Below, piece after piece: positions 25,936 to 35,259 of a DNA stretch of 36,844 bases (its first letter is position 1; each line of letters begins with the position of its first letter). The DNA comes from Kangiellaceae bacterium (GTDB taxonomy: Bacteria > Pseudomonadota > Gammaproteobacteria > Enterobacterales > Kangiellaceae). The translations under genes were made by a program, and so were the position numbers. The notes under the pieces are model-generated. The model made no database searches and was not told where the DNA came from. It saw nothing but the letters and a program-made list of their open reading frames with translations. The stretch is taken from the NCBI GenBank assembly GCA_016743995.1, contig JADGFG010000015.1, forward strand, positions 1 through 36,844, given 5' to 3'.

Positions 25936-26457
25936 TTAATCTTTCAGCCTTTCAAATAACTGATAAATGACACTGAACCAGGCAATACCAACAGCCATTT
26001 TTTGATCCGTTTTTGTTGGTACAATATCTTCACGCCACTGATTGGCCTGATAGATATCAGGCTCAAATTTTTCAAACAATTCTTCAATAAAAACTTCGTT
26101 TTTCATTTCTTCAGGGATCCAGCGACTTTCAAAAGCATGGGCAACCGCATCCTGTTCCTGTGGAAATTGACTCCCCAGGTGGCGCGCTAACACCTGCCTG
26201 CAGTGCTGTGCAAATGGTGTCTCCAGAAAATCCACGACTGCCTGTGTTTTTTGCGCTGTAGATTGTGACGACTGCTTATGTGCCTGATCAATCTGATGAC
26301 CATATTTTTTTTCCATCTGTTGAATAATCTGCAGATCTGACTGAGTGAGTTGTGCGGGATCGCCTTTCGCTTCAAATAATCTTTTTGATAATTGCTCAAA
26401 GATTATCCTGTCATCTTCAGACATCACAGCTAACATTTTTTCTAACATACTACTCAT
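25936..26457 (-). CDS. Unrecognised 173-residue soluble protein
   Basis: I do not recognise this family. It is an acidic, largely helical protein without signal peptide or membrane helix. The N-terminal half (residues 1-60) is a run of charged helices (MLEKMLAVMSEDD; LQIIQQMEKKYG). A Gln/Ser-rich linker lies at about 58-70, and a conserved-looking C-terminal part contains FAQHCRQVLARHLG and GIAWFSVIYQLFERL. It lies downstream of the HD-GYP gene, same strand, with 65 bases between, so co-transcription is likely. Its start codon lies inside a 14-bp tandem repeat in which the same ATGAGT start is repeated. A second in-frame ATG at 26448 is possible. Confidence 0.7.
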   Translation of the reverse strand: MSSMLEKMLAVMSEDDRIIFEQLSKRLFEAKGDPAQLTQSDLQIIQQMEKKYGHQIDQAHKQSSQSTAQKTQAVVDFLETPFAQHCRQVLARHLGSQFPQEQDAVAHAFESRWIPEEMKNEVFIEELFEKFEPDIYQANQWREDIVPTKTDQKMAVGIAWFSVIYQLFERLKD

Positions 26458-26501
26458 ATCATTCTACTCATATCATTCTACTCATAACATTCTGCCCATA
26501 A
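26446..26501. repeat. 14-bp tandem array over the start of the 173-residue gene
   Basis: Four contiguous 14-base units (plus strand CATTCTACTCATAT) start at 26446, 26460, 26474 and 26488. On the minus strand each unit carries two ATG triplets, and two copies read ATG ATA TGA. The gene start ATG (26457-26455) is in the left-most unit. The array lies between the HD-GYP stop at 26523 and this start. Confidence 0.9.
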
Positions 26502-26522
26502 CATAAACCTGTTTCCACACCG

Positions 26523-27764
26523 CTATTTTGAAAGCTGTATTTTAAGACCTTTATCAGCATAAGTCTGTAAATCAATACCAAATGCCATATTTTCAAAAGC
26601 TTTAACGATTTTATAGGGTTTTGACTCGGGATCAAGTGCCATTTTAGATAAATCGACCAGCCTTTCTGTTCGAGGCTGCTTGTATTCATCCAGCACCAGT
26701 AAAACACTGGGTTTTAATTTATGCTCAGAATGGGAGCGGACTACAATACCCACTTCACCGTTTTCCATTTCTACAATGGAGCCTGGCGGATAAATACTTC
26801 GCCATTTTATAAATTTTAATACCAGCTTTTCATCAAAGTGAGTATGCTTTCCCGCCATCAGCACCTTATATGCGTCCATCACCGGAAGCGCTTTACGATA
26901 GGTCTGATGGCTGGTTAAGGACTCAAAAACTTCTATTATGCTGATTATTCGAACAGCAGGTGAAATCTGTTCCTCTTTTAAACCTCTTGGATATCCCTGC
27001 CCGTTTAATCGTTCATGATGTGCATAAGCCACATCAATACACGAAGGTGTTAACCCACTTTTTGTAGACAAAATATCAGCACCAAGTTTTGCATGTTTAC
27101 TGATTTCCTGTCGCTCGTTCTGGTTAAGTCGTCCCTTCTTGGCTAATACTTTTTTATTGACTTTTAATTGCCCAATATCGTGTAAAAGTGCAGCCATACC
27201 TATATCTTCCAGTGCAAATTCTGAGTATCCCAGGCTAATGGCAAAACCGATAGATAGGATACTCACACTAAAACTATGCTCAGCCACTTTCTCATTTTCA
27301 CCTTTAAGCATGGTTAGCATCAACATGGCTTCCTGGTTTTCAAGCACTGACCTGACGTTATCTTTCACGGAACGACGAACACCATGTAAATCAAAGTCTT
27401 CACCCAGGGTAATATTTTCCATAACACTTTTCATCAGATGAGCTGTTGTTTTTCGCCTGGAAAATGCAGGTTTCAACTTTTCTCGCAGATTATAGTTTTT
27501 CTGACTGATATTTGTTTCAAGCTGCTGACGATAAGTTGAAGAGGTGGTGGTCGCCAGTTTGTAACGTTGATAATCAACATCGGATTTAAAATCAACATAA
27601 ACAAACTGACATTGCCGCTTTATTTCTTCAATATCCAGCTCGCTTTCTATAATAAAACCTTGAAATAAAAAACTTGACTCACTCCAGTCTCTATCTAATT
27701 CTGAAACAAACATGCCAGGCTTAAGATCGGCGACTTGCACTTTAATACGTTTTAAATACTGCAT
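26523..27764 (-). CDS. HD-GYP domain protein (putative c-di-GMP phosphodiesterase) with DUF3391
   Basis: This 413-residue protein has an N-terminal DUF3391 domain (KRIKVQVADLKPGMFVSELDRDW, about 5-120) and an HD-GYP domain (about 130-320). Metal ligands are visible: His163, HD at 195-196, His224 and HH at 249-250. The GYP triad is at 257-259 in HHERLNGQGYP. Two differences stand out. The usual HHExxDG is HHERLNG, and the usual DxxDALT motif is EVFESLT, with Glu at 278 and 281 for Asp. Activity on cyclic di-GMP is therefore likely but not assured. It starts nine bases after hutG with no clear Shine-Dalgarno sequence, which suggests coupling. A short C-terminal domain of about 80 residues follows. 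Confidence 0.88.
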   Translation of the reverse strand: MQYLKRIKVQVADLKPGMFVSELDRDWSESSFLFQGFIIESELDIEEIKRQCQFVYVDFKSDVDYQRYKLATTTSSTYRQQLETNISQKNYNLREKLKPAFSRRKTTAHLMKSVMENITLGEDFDLHGVRRSVKDNVRSVLENQEAMLMLTMLKGENEKVAEHSFSVSILSIGFAISLGYSEFALEDIGMAALLHDIGQLKVNKKVLAKKGRLNQNERQEISKHAKLGADILSTKSGLTPSCIDVAYAHHERLNGQGYPRGLKEEQISPAVRIISIIEVFESLTSHQTYRKALPVMDAYKVLMAGKHTHFDEKLVLKFIKWRSIYPPGSIVEMENGEVGIVVRSHSEHKLKPSVLLVLDEYKQPRTERLVDLSKMALDPESKPYKIVKAFENMAFGIDLQTYADKGLKIQLSK

Positions 27765-27773
27765 GTATTCAGT

Positions 27774-28574
27774 TTAGCAACTTTTTATTAATTCCTGGCT
27801 AACTTTTTGTATTCTATTAAATAAGTCTTTAATAACAATGATAACCTGACGAGCTTTTTCCTCATTATAATTCATTTCTTTCTCGTTCATGTAAGTCGCT
27901 TGCGAAAGCTCCAGTTGTAAACTATCGATATTAGCCTGGGGTTTTCCATAATGACGAGTTATATAACCCCCTTTAAAACGACCGTTAACCACTTTAGAAT
28001 ATCCTTGAGGGTTCCAACCGTCAATCAACTCAGTCAACGCTTTGGAACAACTCAGGGAATTGAAGCTACCAAAATTAAAATCGGCCAGCTGGCCTTCGAA
28101 AAACCTTGGAACCTCTGATTTTATCGAATGTGCTTCGAATAAAAGTGCATAACCAAAACGTTGTTTAATTACTTTTAAGGTCTGTTCAATTTTTGTATGA
28201 TAGGGCTGCCAGTATTTCTGTTGACGAAACAAAATTTCGTCTGGGCTCGGTAACTTTTCTGGCAAATAAACAGGTTGGCCATCAAACTGTGAGGTTGGAC
28301 ATAACTCGGTTGTATCAGCACCAGGATACAAGGACCTGCCGTGAGGATCTCTGTTCAAATCAATCAGATAGCGAGAATACACAGGATTAATCAGGTAACA
28401 GCCCATTTCCCGGGCAAACTGATAGATGCGATCCAGATACCAGTCAGTGTCAACCAACTTCCTGGCTGAGGCTGTCATATCGACTCTCACCGCTTCGGGT
28501 AGTTCAATCCCATTGTGTGGCATTGAAACAAAAACAGGCAATTTTCCCTGAATGAACTGGTAAGTTGCTGACAT
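27774..28574 (-). CDS. hutG: N-formylglutamate deformylase
   Basis: This 266-residue N-formylglutamate amidohydrolase hydrolyses N-formyl-L-glutamate to glutamate and formate, the last step of the HutF-dependent histidine route. FVSMPHNGIELP (15-26), DTDWYLDRIY, YLIDLNRDPHGRSLYPG and LLFEAHSIKSEVP are family signatures with the metal-binding histidines and acids. It is divergent from hutC and shares its operator region. GAGGT precedes the ATG by about six bases. The HD-GYP gene follows after nine bases. The required partner HutF (formiminoglutamate deiminase) is not in the window. Confidence 0.93.
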   Translation of the reverse strand: MSATYQFIQGKLPVFVSMPHNGIELPEAVRVDMTASARKLVDTDWYLDRIYQFAREMGCYLINPVYSRYLIDLNRDPHGRSLYPGADTTELCPTSQFDGQPVYLPEKLPSPDEILFRQQKYWQPYHTKIEQTLKVIKQRFGYALLFEAHSIKSEVPRFFEGQLADFNFGSFNSLSCSKALTELIDGWNPQGYSKVVNGRFKGGYITRHYGKPQANIDSLQLELSQATYMNEKEMNYNEEKARQVIIVIKDLFNRIQKVSQELIKSC

Positions 28575-28615
28575 ATTGAACCTCGAACTATAAATTCTGA
28601 TAACTGGCTTTTATT

Positions 28616-28665
28616 TATACCCAAATTCCCTGGAAATGCAGGATTCAGCAAGGAGTTTGGGTATA
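28616..28665. repeat. Dispersed repeat copy 2, forming a 14-bp inverted repeat
   Basis: TATACCCAAATTCC (28616-28629) and GGAGTTTGGGTATA (28652-28665) are inverted with one T-G wobble, enclosing 22 bases. The left arm and following eight bases match 23946-23967. It lies between divergent hutG and hutC, so it is not positioned as a terminator for either. It could be a small REP-like element or an operator. Confidence 0.72.
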
Positions 28666-28691
28666 TCATACCTGATATCTCAATACCAGTC

Positions 28692-28703
28692 TTGTATATA
28701 CAA
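28692..28703. promoter_or_regulatory. HutC-type operator (TTGTATATACAA)
   Basis: This is a perfect 12-base palindrome located 18 bases upstream of the hutC start and about 118 upstream of hutG. It closely resembles the TTGTAT-centred palindromes bound by HutC repressors in pseudomonads. It probably allows HutC, induced by urocanate, to control its own operon and hutG. Confidence 0.75.
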
Positions 28704-28721
28704 CTAGACAGGAGCATAATT

Positions 28722-29435
28722 GTGCTTATGAACAAAAACGAAAGCCTTTACAGTCAGGTCAAGCAATACATTCTGGATGGAATAAGCCTGCGCACATGGG
28801 TTGCTGGTGATCGCGTTCCTTCAGAAAACGAACTGGTTGACCTGTGCAAAGTCAGTCGAATGACCGCCAGACGGGCTCTGCAGGAACTTTTCTTTGAAGG
28901 TACCCTGATCCGGATTAAAGGTAAAGGTAGTTTTGTTGCAGAAGAAAAGCAACAGTCATCATTGCTTCAGATAAAAAGTATTGCTACCGAAATCAGAGAG
29001 CTTGGCCAGGTACATCATTCTCAGTTACTGGCATTAAAACTAGAAGAGCCAGACAACTCAATAATCAGTGCCATGAACTTGTCCGATGAGCAGCTATGTG
29101 CTCATTCACAGTTACTTCATTATCAAAATCATCAGCCAGTTCAACTAGAGTTTCGCTGGGTTAATCTTGATATTGCACCCGATTACATTGAGCAGGATTT
29201 TTCTGAAACAACACCCAGCGAGTATTTATTTTCAATTGCACCGGTCACCGCAGCAGAGCACAGAGTTGAAGCTATTATCGGCAGCGAGCAAATCAGAGAA
29301 CTATTAGAAGTAGATGAAAATGAAGCCGTTTTATTATTGGAAAGAAAAACCTGGTGCAATAATAAACTCGTCAGTTATGCCAGACTCTATCATCCGGGAA
29401 ATAGTTACAGTCTAGGCACAAAGTTTACAACCTGA
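28722..29435 (+). CDS. hutC: Histidine utilisation repressor HutC (GntR family)
   Basis: This GntR-type regulator has an N-terminal winged helix (about residues 8-75, with RVPSENELVDLCKVSRMTARRALQ) and a C-terminal UTRA ligand domain. The UTRA part contains YLFSIAPVTAAEHRVEAI and the closing VSYARLYHPGNSYSLG, typical of HutC, whose inducer is urocanate. I choose GTG at 28722 because AGGAG lies seven bases upstream; ATG at 28728 is the alternative. A longer reading from TTG 28692 would start inside the operator and is unlikely. hutU follows after 95 bases. Confidence 0.92.
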   Translation: MLMNKNESLYSQVKQYILDGISLRTWVAGDRVPSENELVDLCKVSRMTARRALQELFFEGTLIRIKGKGSFVAEEKQQSSLLQIKSIATEIRELGQVHHSQLLALKLEEPDNSIISAMNLSDEQLCAHSQLLHYQNHQPVQLEFRWVNLDIAPDYIEQDFSETTPSEYLFSIAPVTAAEHRVEAIIGSEQIRELLEVDENEAVLLLERKTWCNNKLVSYARLYHPGNSYSLGTKFTT

Positions 29436-29530
29436 TGTCATTTAATCTTCTATTTATGTAGTAACAAACTGATGCCGTAACACATTTACTTTATCTGGTT
29501 GGCAACTAGCACAACCGCCAGGAGAAACCA

Positions 29531-31219
29531 ATGAACAAATCAAGAACCAACAAAAAACGAGTGATTAGAGCCAACAGAGGCTCAGAACTACAGGCAAAAT
29601 CCTGGTTAACAGAAGCCCCTCTTCGAATGCTAATGAATAACCTTGATCCGGATGTTGCTGAAGATCCTGCTTCATTAGTTGTTTATGGGGGAATTGGACG
29701 AGCCGCCAGAAACTGGGAGTGTTACGATCAACTGGTTAAGCAACTCGAACAACTCGAAGACGATGAAACACTACTGGTTCAGTCTGGAAAACCCGTAGGC
29801 GTATTTAAAACCCATGCAGATGCACCAAGAGTTTTAATTGCAAATTCAAACCTGGTTCCTCAATGGGCTAACTGGGAACACTTTAATGAACTGGATAAAA
29901 AAGGCTTGATGATGTATGGACAAATGACCGCCGGCTCATGGATTTATATCGGCAGTCAGGGCATTGTTCAGGGAACTTATGAAACCTTTGTAGAAGCTGG
30001 TCGCCAACATTTTTCTGGTGATACGACAGGTAAGTGGATATTAACCGGTGGATTAGGTGGTATGGGCGGGGCTCAACCGCTTGCGGCGACTATGGCTGGC
30101 TACAGCATGATAGCGGTAGAGTGTGATGAAACACGCATTGATTTTCGTTTGCGCACAGGTTACCTGGATAAAAAAGCGACTTCTATTGATGAGGCACTGA
30201 CTTTGCTTAAGCAATCGATAGATGCAAAAACGCCAGTCTCCATAGGTCTTACCGGAAATGCCGCTGATATTTTTCCAGAACTGTACCAACGAGGTATTAA
30301 ACCCGATCTGGTTACTGACCAGACTTCCGCCCATGATCCGGTAAACGGTTACCTTCCGCAAGGATGGAGTGTTTCACAGTGGAAAAAACTGGCTCAGGAA
30401 GATCCTGAAAGAGTTGCCAGAGAAGCAAAAAAATCTATGGCTGTTCAAGTAAAAGCCATGGTTCAGTTTGCTCACGATGGTATACCAACTGTCGACTATG
30501 GCAACAACATCAGGCAACAGGCTTATGATGAAGGCATAAAAAACGCCTTTGATTTCCCAGGGTTCGTACCAGCTTATATCAGACCTTTGTTTTGTCGAGG
30601 TGTCGGACCATTTCGCTGGGTGGCTTTATCTGGTGATGCGGAAGACATCTACAAAACAGACCAGAAAGTTAAAGAGATAATCAATGACGACCCTCATTTA
30701 CATCAGTGGCTGGACATGGCCCGTGAACGAATCAGTTTTCAAGGATTACCCGCCAGAATCTGTTGGGTGGGTTTAGGCTTAAGACATAAGCTGGGCCTGG
30801 CGTTTAATGAAATGGTAAAGAACGGAGAATTAAAAGCGCCAATTGTCATTGGCAGAGATCACCTGGACTCGGGCTCCGTTGCAAGCCCTAACAGAGAAAC
30901 CGAGAGCATGAAAGATGGTTCTGATGCGGTATCAGACTGGCCGCTACTTAACGCCATGTTAAACGTAGCCAGTGGTGCCACCTGGGTATCTCTTCATCAT
31001 GGTGGTGGTGTTGGCATGGGTTATTCTCAACATTCAGGTATTGTCATCTGTTGTGATGGAACGGATGAAGCTGCAGCAAGAATTAAACGAGTTCTGTGGA
31101 ATGATCCAGCGACCGGGGTAATGCGTCATGCCGATGCAGGTTATGAACTTGCCAAGCAATGTGCTCGCGAAAACCAACTCAACCTTCCCATGGTTGAAGC
31201 AACATTTGAGAAAAAATAA
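29531..31219 (+). CDS. hutU: Urocanate hydratase (urocanase)
   Basis: This 562-residue NAD-dependent cytosolic enzyme converts urocanate to 4-imidazolone-5-propionate. [18 protein letters not shown] is the NAD-binding loop, and [17 protein letters not shown] contains the active-site cysteine. The [16 protein letters not shown] and [15 protein letters not shown] strings are invariant family features. Length is normal. AGGAG stands before the ATG. hutH starts one base after the stop. Confidence 0.97.
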   Translation: MNKSRTNKKRVIRANRGSELQAKSWLTEAPLRMLMNNLDPDVAEDPASLVVYGGIGRAARNWECYDQLVKQLEQLEDDETLLVQSGKPVGVFKTHADAPRVLIANSNLVPQWANWEHFNELDKKGLMMYGQMTAGSWIYIGSQGIVQGTYETFVEAGRQHFSGDTTGKWILTGGLGGMGGAQPLAATMAGYSMIAVECDETRIDFRLRTGYLDKKATSIDEALTLLKQSIDAKTPVSIGLTGNAADIFPELYQRGIKPDLVTDQTSAHDPVNGYLPQGWSVSQWKKLAQEDPERVAREAKKSMAVQVKAMVQFAHDGIPTVDYGNNIRQQAYDEGIKNAFDFPGFVPAYIRPLFCRGVGPFRWVALSGDAEDIYKTDQKVKEIINDDPHLHQWLDMARERISFQGLPARICWVGLGLRHKLGLAFNEMVKNGELKAPIVIGRDHLDSGSVASPNRETESMKDGSDAVSDWPLLNAMLNVASGATWVSLHHGGGVGMGYSQHSGIVICCDGTDEAAARIKRVLWNDPATGVMRHADAGYELAKQCARENQLNLPMVEATFEKK

Positions 31220-31220
31220 C

Positions 31221-32750
31221 ATGAAGACATTTTTAATAAAACCCGGCCAGCTATCTTTGCAGGATTGCAGACATATTTATGAAAACCCGGTTAAACTTTC
31301 TCTGGATGTTGAAAGTCACGATAAAATTAATCTTTCAGCCCAGACAGTTCAGGAAGTACTGGATAACAAACGTACCGTTTATGGTATCAATACCGGTTTC
31401 GGTCTGTTAGCTTCCAAAAGTATCCCTGACGATAAACTTCAGTTGCTCCAGGAAAGCCTGGTTTTATCACATGCTGCAGGCATCGGTGCACCACTGGATA
31501 ATAATACTGTCAGACTCTTAGTGGCCCTGAAAGTTAGCAGTTTGTCACAGGGATTTTCTGGTATACGTCTGGTGATAATTGAGCGATTACTCCACTTGAT
31601 CAACCAGGATATTTATCCCTGTATTCCAGAAAAAGGTTCTGTTGGCGCTTCTGGTGACTTAGCCCCGCTAGCACATATGAGTTGTTTGTTATTAGGCGTT
31701 GGACAAGCCATTGTCGATGGAAAAAACATTCCTGCTGCAGAAGCTTTAAAAGTAGCAGGACTCAAGCCCTCAACTTTAGCTGCAAAAGAGGGGTTAGCAT
31801 TACTGAATGGTACTCAGGTATCCACAGCGATAGCCTTGCGTGGATTATTTCAGACAGAAAATTGTTTTAGTGCAGCAATGGTTGCAGGCTGTTTATCGGT
31901 TGACGCTGCACTGGGGAGTATTGCCCCATTTGACCAACGAATTCACCAGGCCAGAGGCCATAGAGGACAACAATTAACTGCAACCACTTACCTGGAGTTT
32001 TTAAAAGACAGTGAACTACTTAACTCACATTCCGACTGCCAGAAAGTTCAAGACCCTTATTCGCTAAGATGCCAACCTCAGGTCATGGGCGCAGCACTGG
32101 ACCAGATACAATTTCAGGCTAGCATATTACTCATTGAATCCAATGCAGTTTCAGATAATCCATTAGTTTTTACTGCAGAAGGCGATATTATTTCTGGTGG
32201 TAATTTTCATGCAGAACCTGTTGCTATGGCCGCTGATTGCCTGGCTATATCGGCCGCTGAAATTGGTGCGATCAGTGAGCGAAGAGTCGCATTATTACTA
32301 GATAGTCACCTGAGTCAGCTTCCGCCTTTTTTGGTCAAAGACAGTGGCATTAATTCAGGGTTTATGATTGCTCAAGTGACAGCAGCAGCGCTGGCAAGTG
32401 AAAATAAAACCTTAGCGCACCCCGCCTCTGTAGACAGTTTGCCGACATCCGCGAATCAGGAAGACCACGTCAGCATGGCGACTTTTGCTGCACGCAAACT
32501 GGTGGAACTAACAGATAATCTTGCTGGAATTGTGGCCGTAGAGTTACTCAGTGCAGCACAGGGAATAGAATTACGAGCGCCCTTAATGTCTTCTCCTGCG
32601 GCACAAAATGCGATTAAACTGATTAGAACTAAAGCTGAGTTTTACGAGAAAGACCGTTATATGGCTTCCGATATAGAAAATATCAAAGACATGGTTTTAA
32701 CAGGACAGTTTAATCCGTTTATCCAATCCATTGTGCTTCCCTCACTTTAG
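31221..32750 (+). CDS. hutH: Histidine ammonia-lyase
   Basis: This enzyme deaminates histidine to trans-urocanate, the first step of histidine breakdown. It is 509 residues from ATG 31221. The Ala143-Ser144-Gly145 triad in [14 protein letters not shown] forms the MIO electrophile at the same numbering as the Pseudomonas enzyme. Tyr54 lies in [12 protein letters not shown] longer reading from 31128 would overlap hutU by 92 bases and is rejected. The next enzyme, imidazolonepropionase (HutI), is not in the window. Confidence 0.97.
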   Translation: MKTFLIKPGQLSLQDCRHIYENPVKLSLDVESHDKINLSAQTVQEVLDNKRTVYGINTGFGLLASKSIPDDKLQLLQESLVLSHAAGIGAPLDNNTVRLLVALKVSSLSQGFSGIRLVIIERLLHLINQDIYPCIPEKGSVGASGDLAPLAHMSCLLLGVGQAIVDGKNIPAAEALKVAGLKPSTLAAKEGLALLNGTQVSTAIALRGLFQTENCFSAAMVAGCLSVDAALGSIAPFDQRIHQARGHRGQQLTATTYLEFLKDSELLNSHSDCQKVQDPYSLRCQPQVMGAALDQIQFQASILLIESNAVSDNPLVFTAEGDIISGGNFHAEPVAMAADCLAISAAEIGAISERRVALLLDSHLSQLPPFLVKDSGINSGFMIAQVTAAALASENKTLAHPASVDSLPTSANQEDHVSMATFAARKLVELTDNLAGIVAVELLSAAQGIELRAPLMSSPAAQNAIKLIRTKAEFYEKDRYMASDIENIKDMVLTGQFNPFIQSIVLPSL

Positions 32751-32760
32751 ATACTAAACT

Positions 32761-32790
32761 ATCAGGGAACTCAACACTGAGTCCCCTGAT
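32761..32790. terminator. Hairpin between convergent hutH and lysA
   Basis: ATCAGGG and CCCTGAT form the outer stem, ACTCA and TGAGT the inner stem, with one A-C mismatch and an ACAC loop. It fills the 50-base gap between converging genes. No T-run follows on either strand, so termination may be weak. Confidence 0.55.
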
Positions 32791-32800
32791 TCAAAACTCA

Positions 32801-33949
32801 CTATTCCGTATAAAGCGGTGCATTCTGGTCTCTTAAATTATACCGGGAGACCATAACTTCACCGTAAGCTCCCGCACTTCGGATTGCAATTAAATCACCT
32901 CGCTTTGTCTCGGGTAACTTTACCGACTTTCCAAAACAATCTGTTGATTCACAAATAGGACCGACCACATCATATTCTCTAATTTCTCCCTCGCCAGTTA
33001 AGTTATCAATCTGGTGATAGCTCTGATATAAAGCCGGTCGCATTAATTCTGTCATACCCGCATCTACAATAGCAAAATTTGTGTTCACTCCATTCTTAAT
33101 ATACAACACTCGTGTAATTAAATTTCCACACTGAGCCACTATTGAACGGCCTAATTCAAAATGCACTTGCTGGTTTGCTTTTCTATCTAAAAACTCGTTA
33201 AATATTGCAAAATAAGTCTCAAAGTCTGGTAACCACTCATCATCCGGTTTTAAATAATTAATTCCAAGGCCACCGCCAAGATTTAAGTGTAAAATTTCTA
33301 TACCATGATCACAAAACCAGTTTTGAATTTCATTTACTCTTAAACACAAACCTTTAAACACATTCATGTCAGTAATTTGAGAACCAATATGAAAATGCAG
33401 TCCCGTTAATTTAATATGCTTTAAGCCTTTTAGTTTCTCAACAATTATTGGCAAATCGATCTGGTTAATACCAAATTTATTCTCATCTAATCCAGTAGTA
33501 ATATATTTGTGAGTTTTGGCATCTACATTTGGGTTGATTCTCAAAGCAATTTCGGCAATCTGAGAAGACTCTTCAGCCAATGCGTTGAGAACATCTATTT
33601 CCTGAATTGACTCACAATTAAAAGCCTTGATATTATTTTCTAATGCAAAACGCAATTCTTTATCTGTTTTTCCAACGCCGGCAAAAAGTATTTTATCTGC
33701 AGAAAAACCTATATCAATTGCTCGTCGAACTTCATTTCCACTTACACAATCCGCACCAAAACCCATATTACTGATGATGGTTAAAAGCCGCTCGTTTGCG
33801 TTAGCTTTCACTGCATAATGAATATCAAAATTGAATTTATCGGCTAATGATTTGACGCAATTTAATGTACTATCAAGGACCGCCAGATCATAATGATAAA
33901 ATGGTGTTTCTTTACTCTGAAACAAGTCTTTAACTTCTGAACTAAACAT
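32801..33949 (-). CDS. lysA: Diaminopimelate decarboxylase
   Basis: This fold-type III PLP enzyme decarboxylates meso-diaminopimelate to L-lysine, the last step of the pathway. The PLP lysine is Lys48 in HYAVKANAN. GLHFHIGSQI, the NLGGGLGI phosphate loop and GPICESTDCFG with the active-site cysteine are present. I use ATG 33949 (382 residues), which overlaps lysC by eight bases and has GAGGG seven bases upstream; the ATG at 33973 would overlap by 32. The sequence style (GADCVSGNEVRRAI, FAGVGKTDKEL, FNCESIQEI) resembles Bacteroidetes LysA more than the usual gammaproteobacterial form. That is pattern recognition only. Confidence 0.93.
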   Translation of the reverse strand: MFSSEVKDLFQSKETPFYHYDLAVLDSTLNCVKSLADKFNFDIHYAVKANANERLLTIISNMGFGADCVSGNEVRRAIDIGFSADKILFAGVGKTDKELRFALENNIKAFNCESIQEIDVLNALAEESSQIAEIALRINPNVDAKTHKYITTGLDENKFGINQIDLPIIVEKLKGLKHIKLTGLHFHIGSQITDMNVFKGLCLRVNEIQNWFCDHGIEILHLNLGGGLGINYLKPDDEWLPDFETYFAIFNEFLDRKANQQVHFELGRSIVAQCGNLITRVLYIKNGVNTNFAIVDAGMTELMRPALYQSYHQIDNLTGEGEIREYDVVGPICESTDCFGKSVKLPETKRGDLIAIRSAGAYGEVMVSRYNLRDQNAPLYTE

Positions 33950-35258
33950 TAAACAACCCTCGGTGTAGTTCATTCAATGATTTCACTTTAAGCTCTTCTG
34001 AAACCAGTACAGATACATTATGTGCACTTCCACCATACGAGATCATTCTTATTGGAATATCCTTTAAACACTGAATAACAGGTAATGCAATTGCACTTCC
34101 CTCCACACCAAAATCACCAACAACACAAATAATAGACTGGTTGTAATCAACCTCAACACGTCCAAACTCTTTCAGGGTTTTTATTATTTTATCCAGATGT
34201 GTAATATCATCAATGGTTAGCGACACTGCAACTTCTGAAGTCGTGATCATATCGATTGACGTATGATACAACTCAAAGACTTCAAAAACTCTTCTTAAAA
34301 AACCTGGAGCCTGAAGCATTTCACTTGATTTAATTTTAATGGCAGTAATTCCATCTTTAGCTGCTATGGCTTTTATACCTGCTTTAGTGCTTTTTGATGT
34401 AATAACCGTTCCCGGCGCAGTCGGTTCAAGCGTGTTTAATAATTTAACCGGAATATCTTTCTTGCGGGCTGGTTTAACGCTACTTGGGTGTAAAATTTTT
34501 GCACCAAAATATGCCAACTCTGCGGCTTCATTAAATGACAAAGAACGAATGGGGCGCGTACCTTCCACAAAACGAGGGTCATTATTGTGCATTCCATCGA
34601 TATCAGTCCAGATTTGAACTTCTTCACAATTTAATGCAGCTCCAAATAAAGAAGCGGAGTAGTCGCTTCCGCCCCGCCTTAAATTATAAACTTCCCCAAA
34701 GGCATTTCTACAAATAAACCCCTGAGTAACAAAGCAATTAGCGCCTTCACTAGCAGCAACAACTTTATTAATTGCATCGCTCAGATAACTTTCATCTGGC
34801 AAATTATTCTGATCAAGACGCAAAATATTTAAAGCAGGAATTAACATTGAGTTTTGACCTGACTGGTTCAGGTAAAGGTGGAAGATTTCAGTTGAAATCA
34901 ACTCTCCTCTTGCCAGAACCTGGTACTCAAAAATATCTATAAACCTCTGCTGAACCAGTTCTCTTATACCAAAAAGCTGAGCACTTACAAATTGAACAGC
35001 TTCTTCAATTAACTCTGTACAGGAAAACAATTGAGTAATATACAACTGGTAGTGCTTTTCTAATTCTGTAATGGTTTGATCGACAACATGACTATTGCCA
35101 CTCTTCAGCGCATCAACTATTTTAACAAGACTATCAGTAGTGCCTGCAACGGCAGATAATACCACCAGAACTTTGCCCTGCTGACTAACTATTTCAGCAA
35201 CGCGCTTCATCCTCTGAGGGTCTCCCAGTGAAGTACCACCAAACTTTAAAACTTTCAT
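33942..35258 (-). CDS. lysC: Aspartate kinase, monofunctional, with ACT domains
   Basis: This 438-residue protein phosphorylates L-aspartate at the head of the lysine, threonine and methionine branch. The N-terminal KFGGTSLG kinase motif, FVTQGFICRNAFGEV and RRGGSDYSASLFGAAL are present, followed by QIWTDIDGMHNNDPR. Two ACT domains occupy about residues 290-438 and would give feedback control, probably by lysine given the neighbours. The usual GRGGSD motif reads RRGGSD. The overall style again resembles Bacteroidetes LysC. The sequence upstream of the ATG is a 16-17 bp tandem repeat, with only a weak ribosome binding site (GAGTAG). Confidence 0.94.
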   Translation of the reverse strand: MKVLKFGGTSLGDPQRMKRVAEIVSQQGKVLVVLSAVAGTTDSLVKIVDALKSGNSHVVDQTITELEKHYQLYITQLFSCTELIEEAVQFVSAQLFGIRELVQQRFIDIFEYQVLARGELISTEIFHLYLNQSGQNSMLIPALNILRLDQNNLPDESYLSDAINKVVAASEGANCFVTQGFICRNAFGEVYNLRRGGSDYSASLFGAALNCEEVQIWTDIDGMHNNDPRFVEGTRPIRSLSFNEAAELAYFGAKILHPSSVKPARKKDIPVKLLNTLEPTAPGTVITSKSTKAGIKAIAAKDGITAIKIKSSEMLQAPGFLRRVFEVFELYHTSIDMITTSEVAVSLTIDDITHLDKIIKTLKEFGRVEVDYNQSIICVVGDFGVEGSAIALPVIQCLKDIPIRMISYGGSAHNVSVLVSEELKVKSLNELHRGLFNV

Positions 35259-35259
35259 A

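Noticed and set aside
31128..31220. N-terminal extension of hutH from ATG 31128
   Set aside because: It would overlap hutU by 92 bases. The start at 31221 gives the normal length and puts the MIO triad at 143-145.
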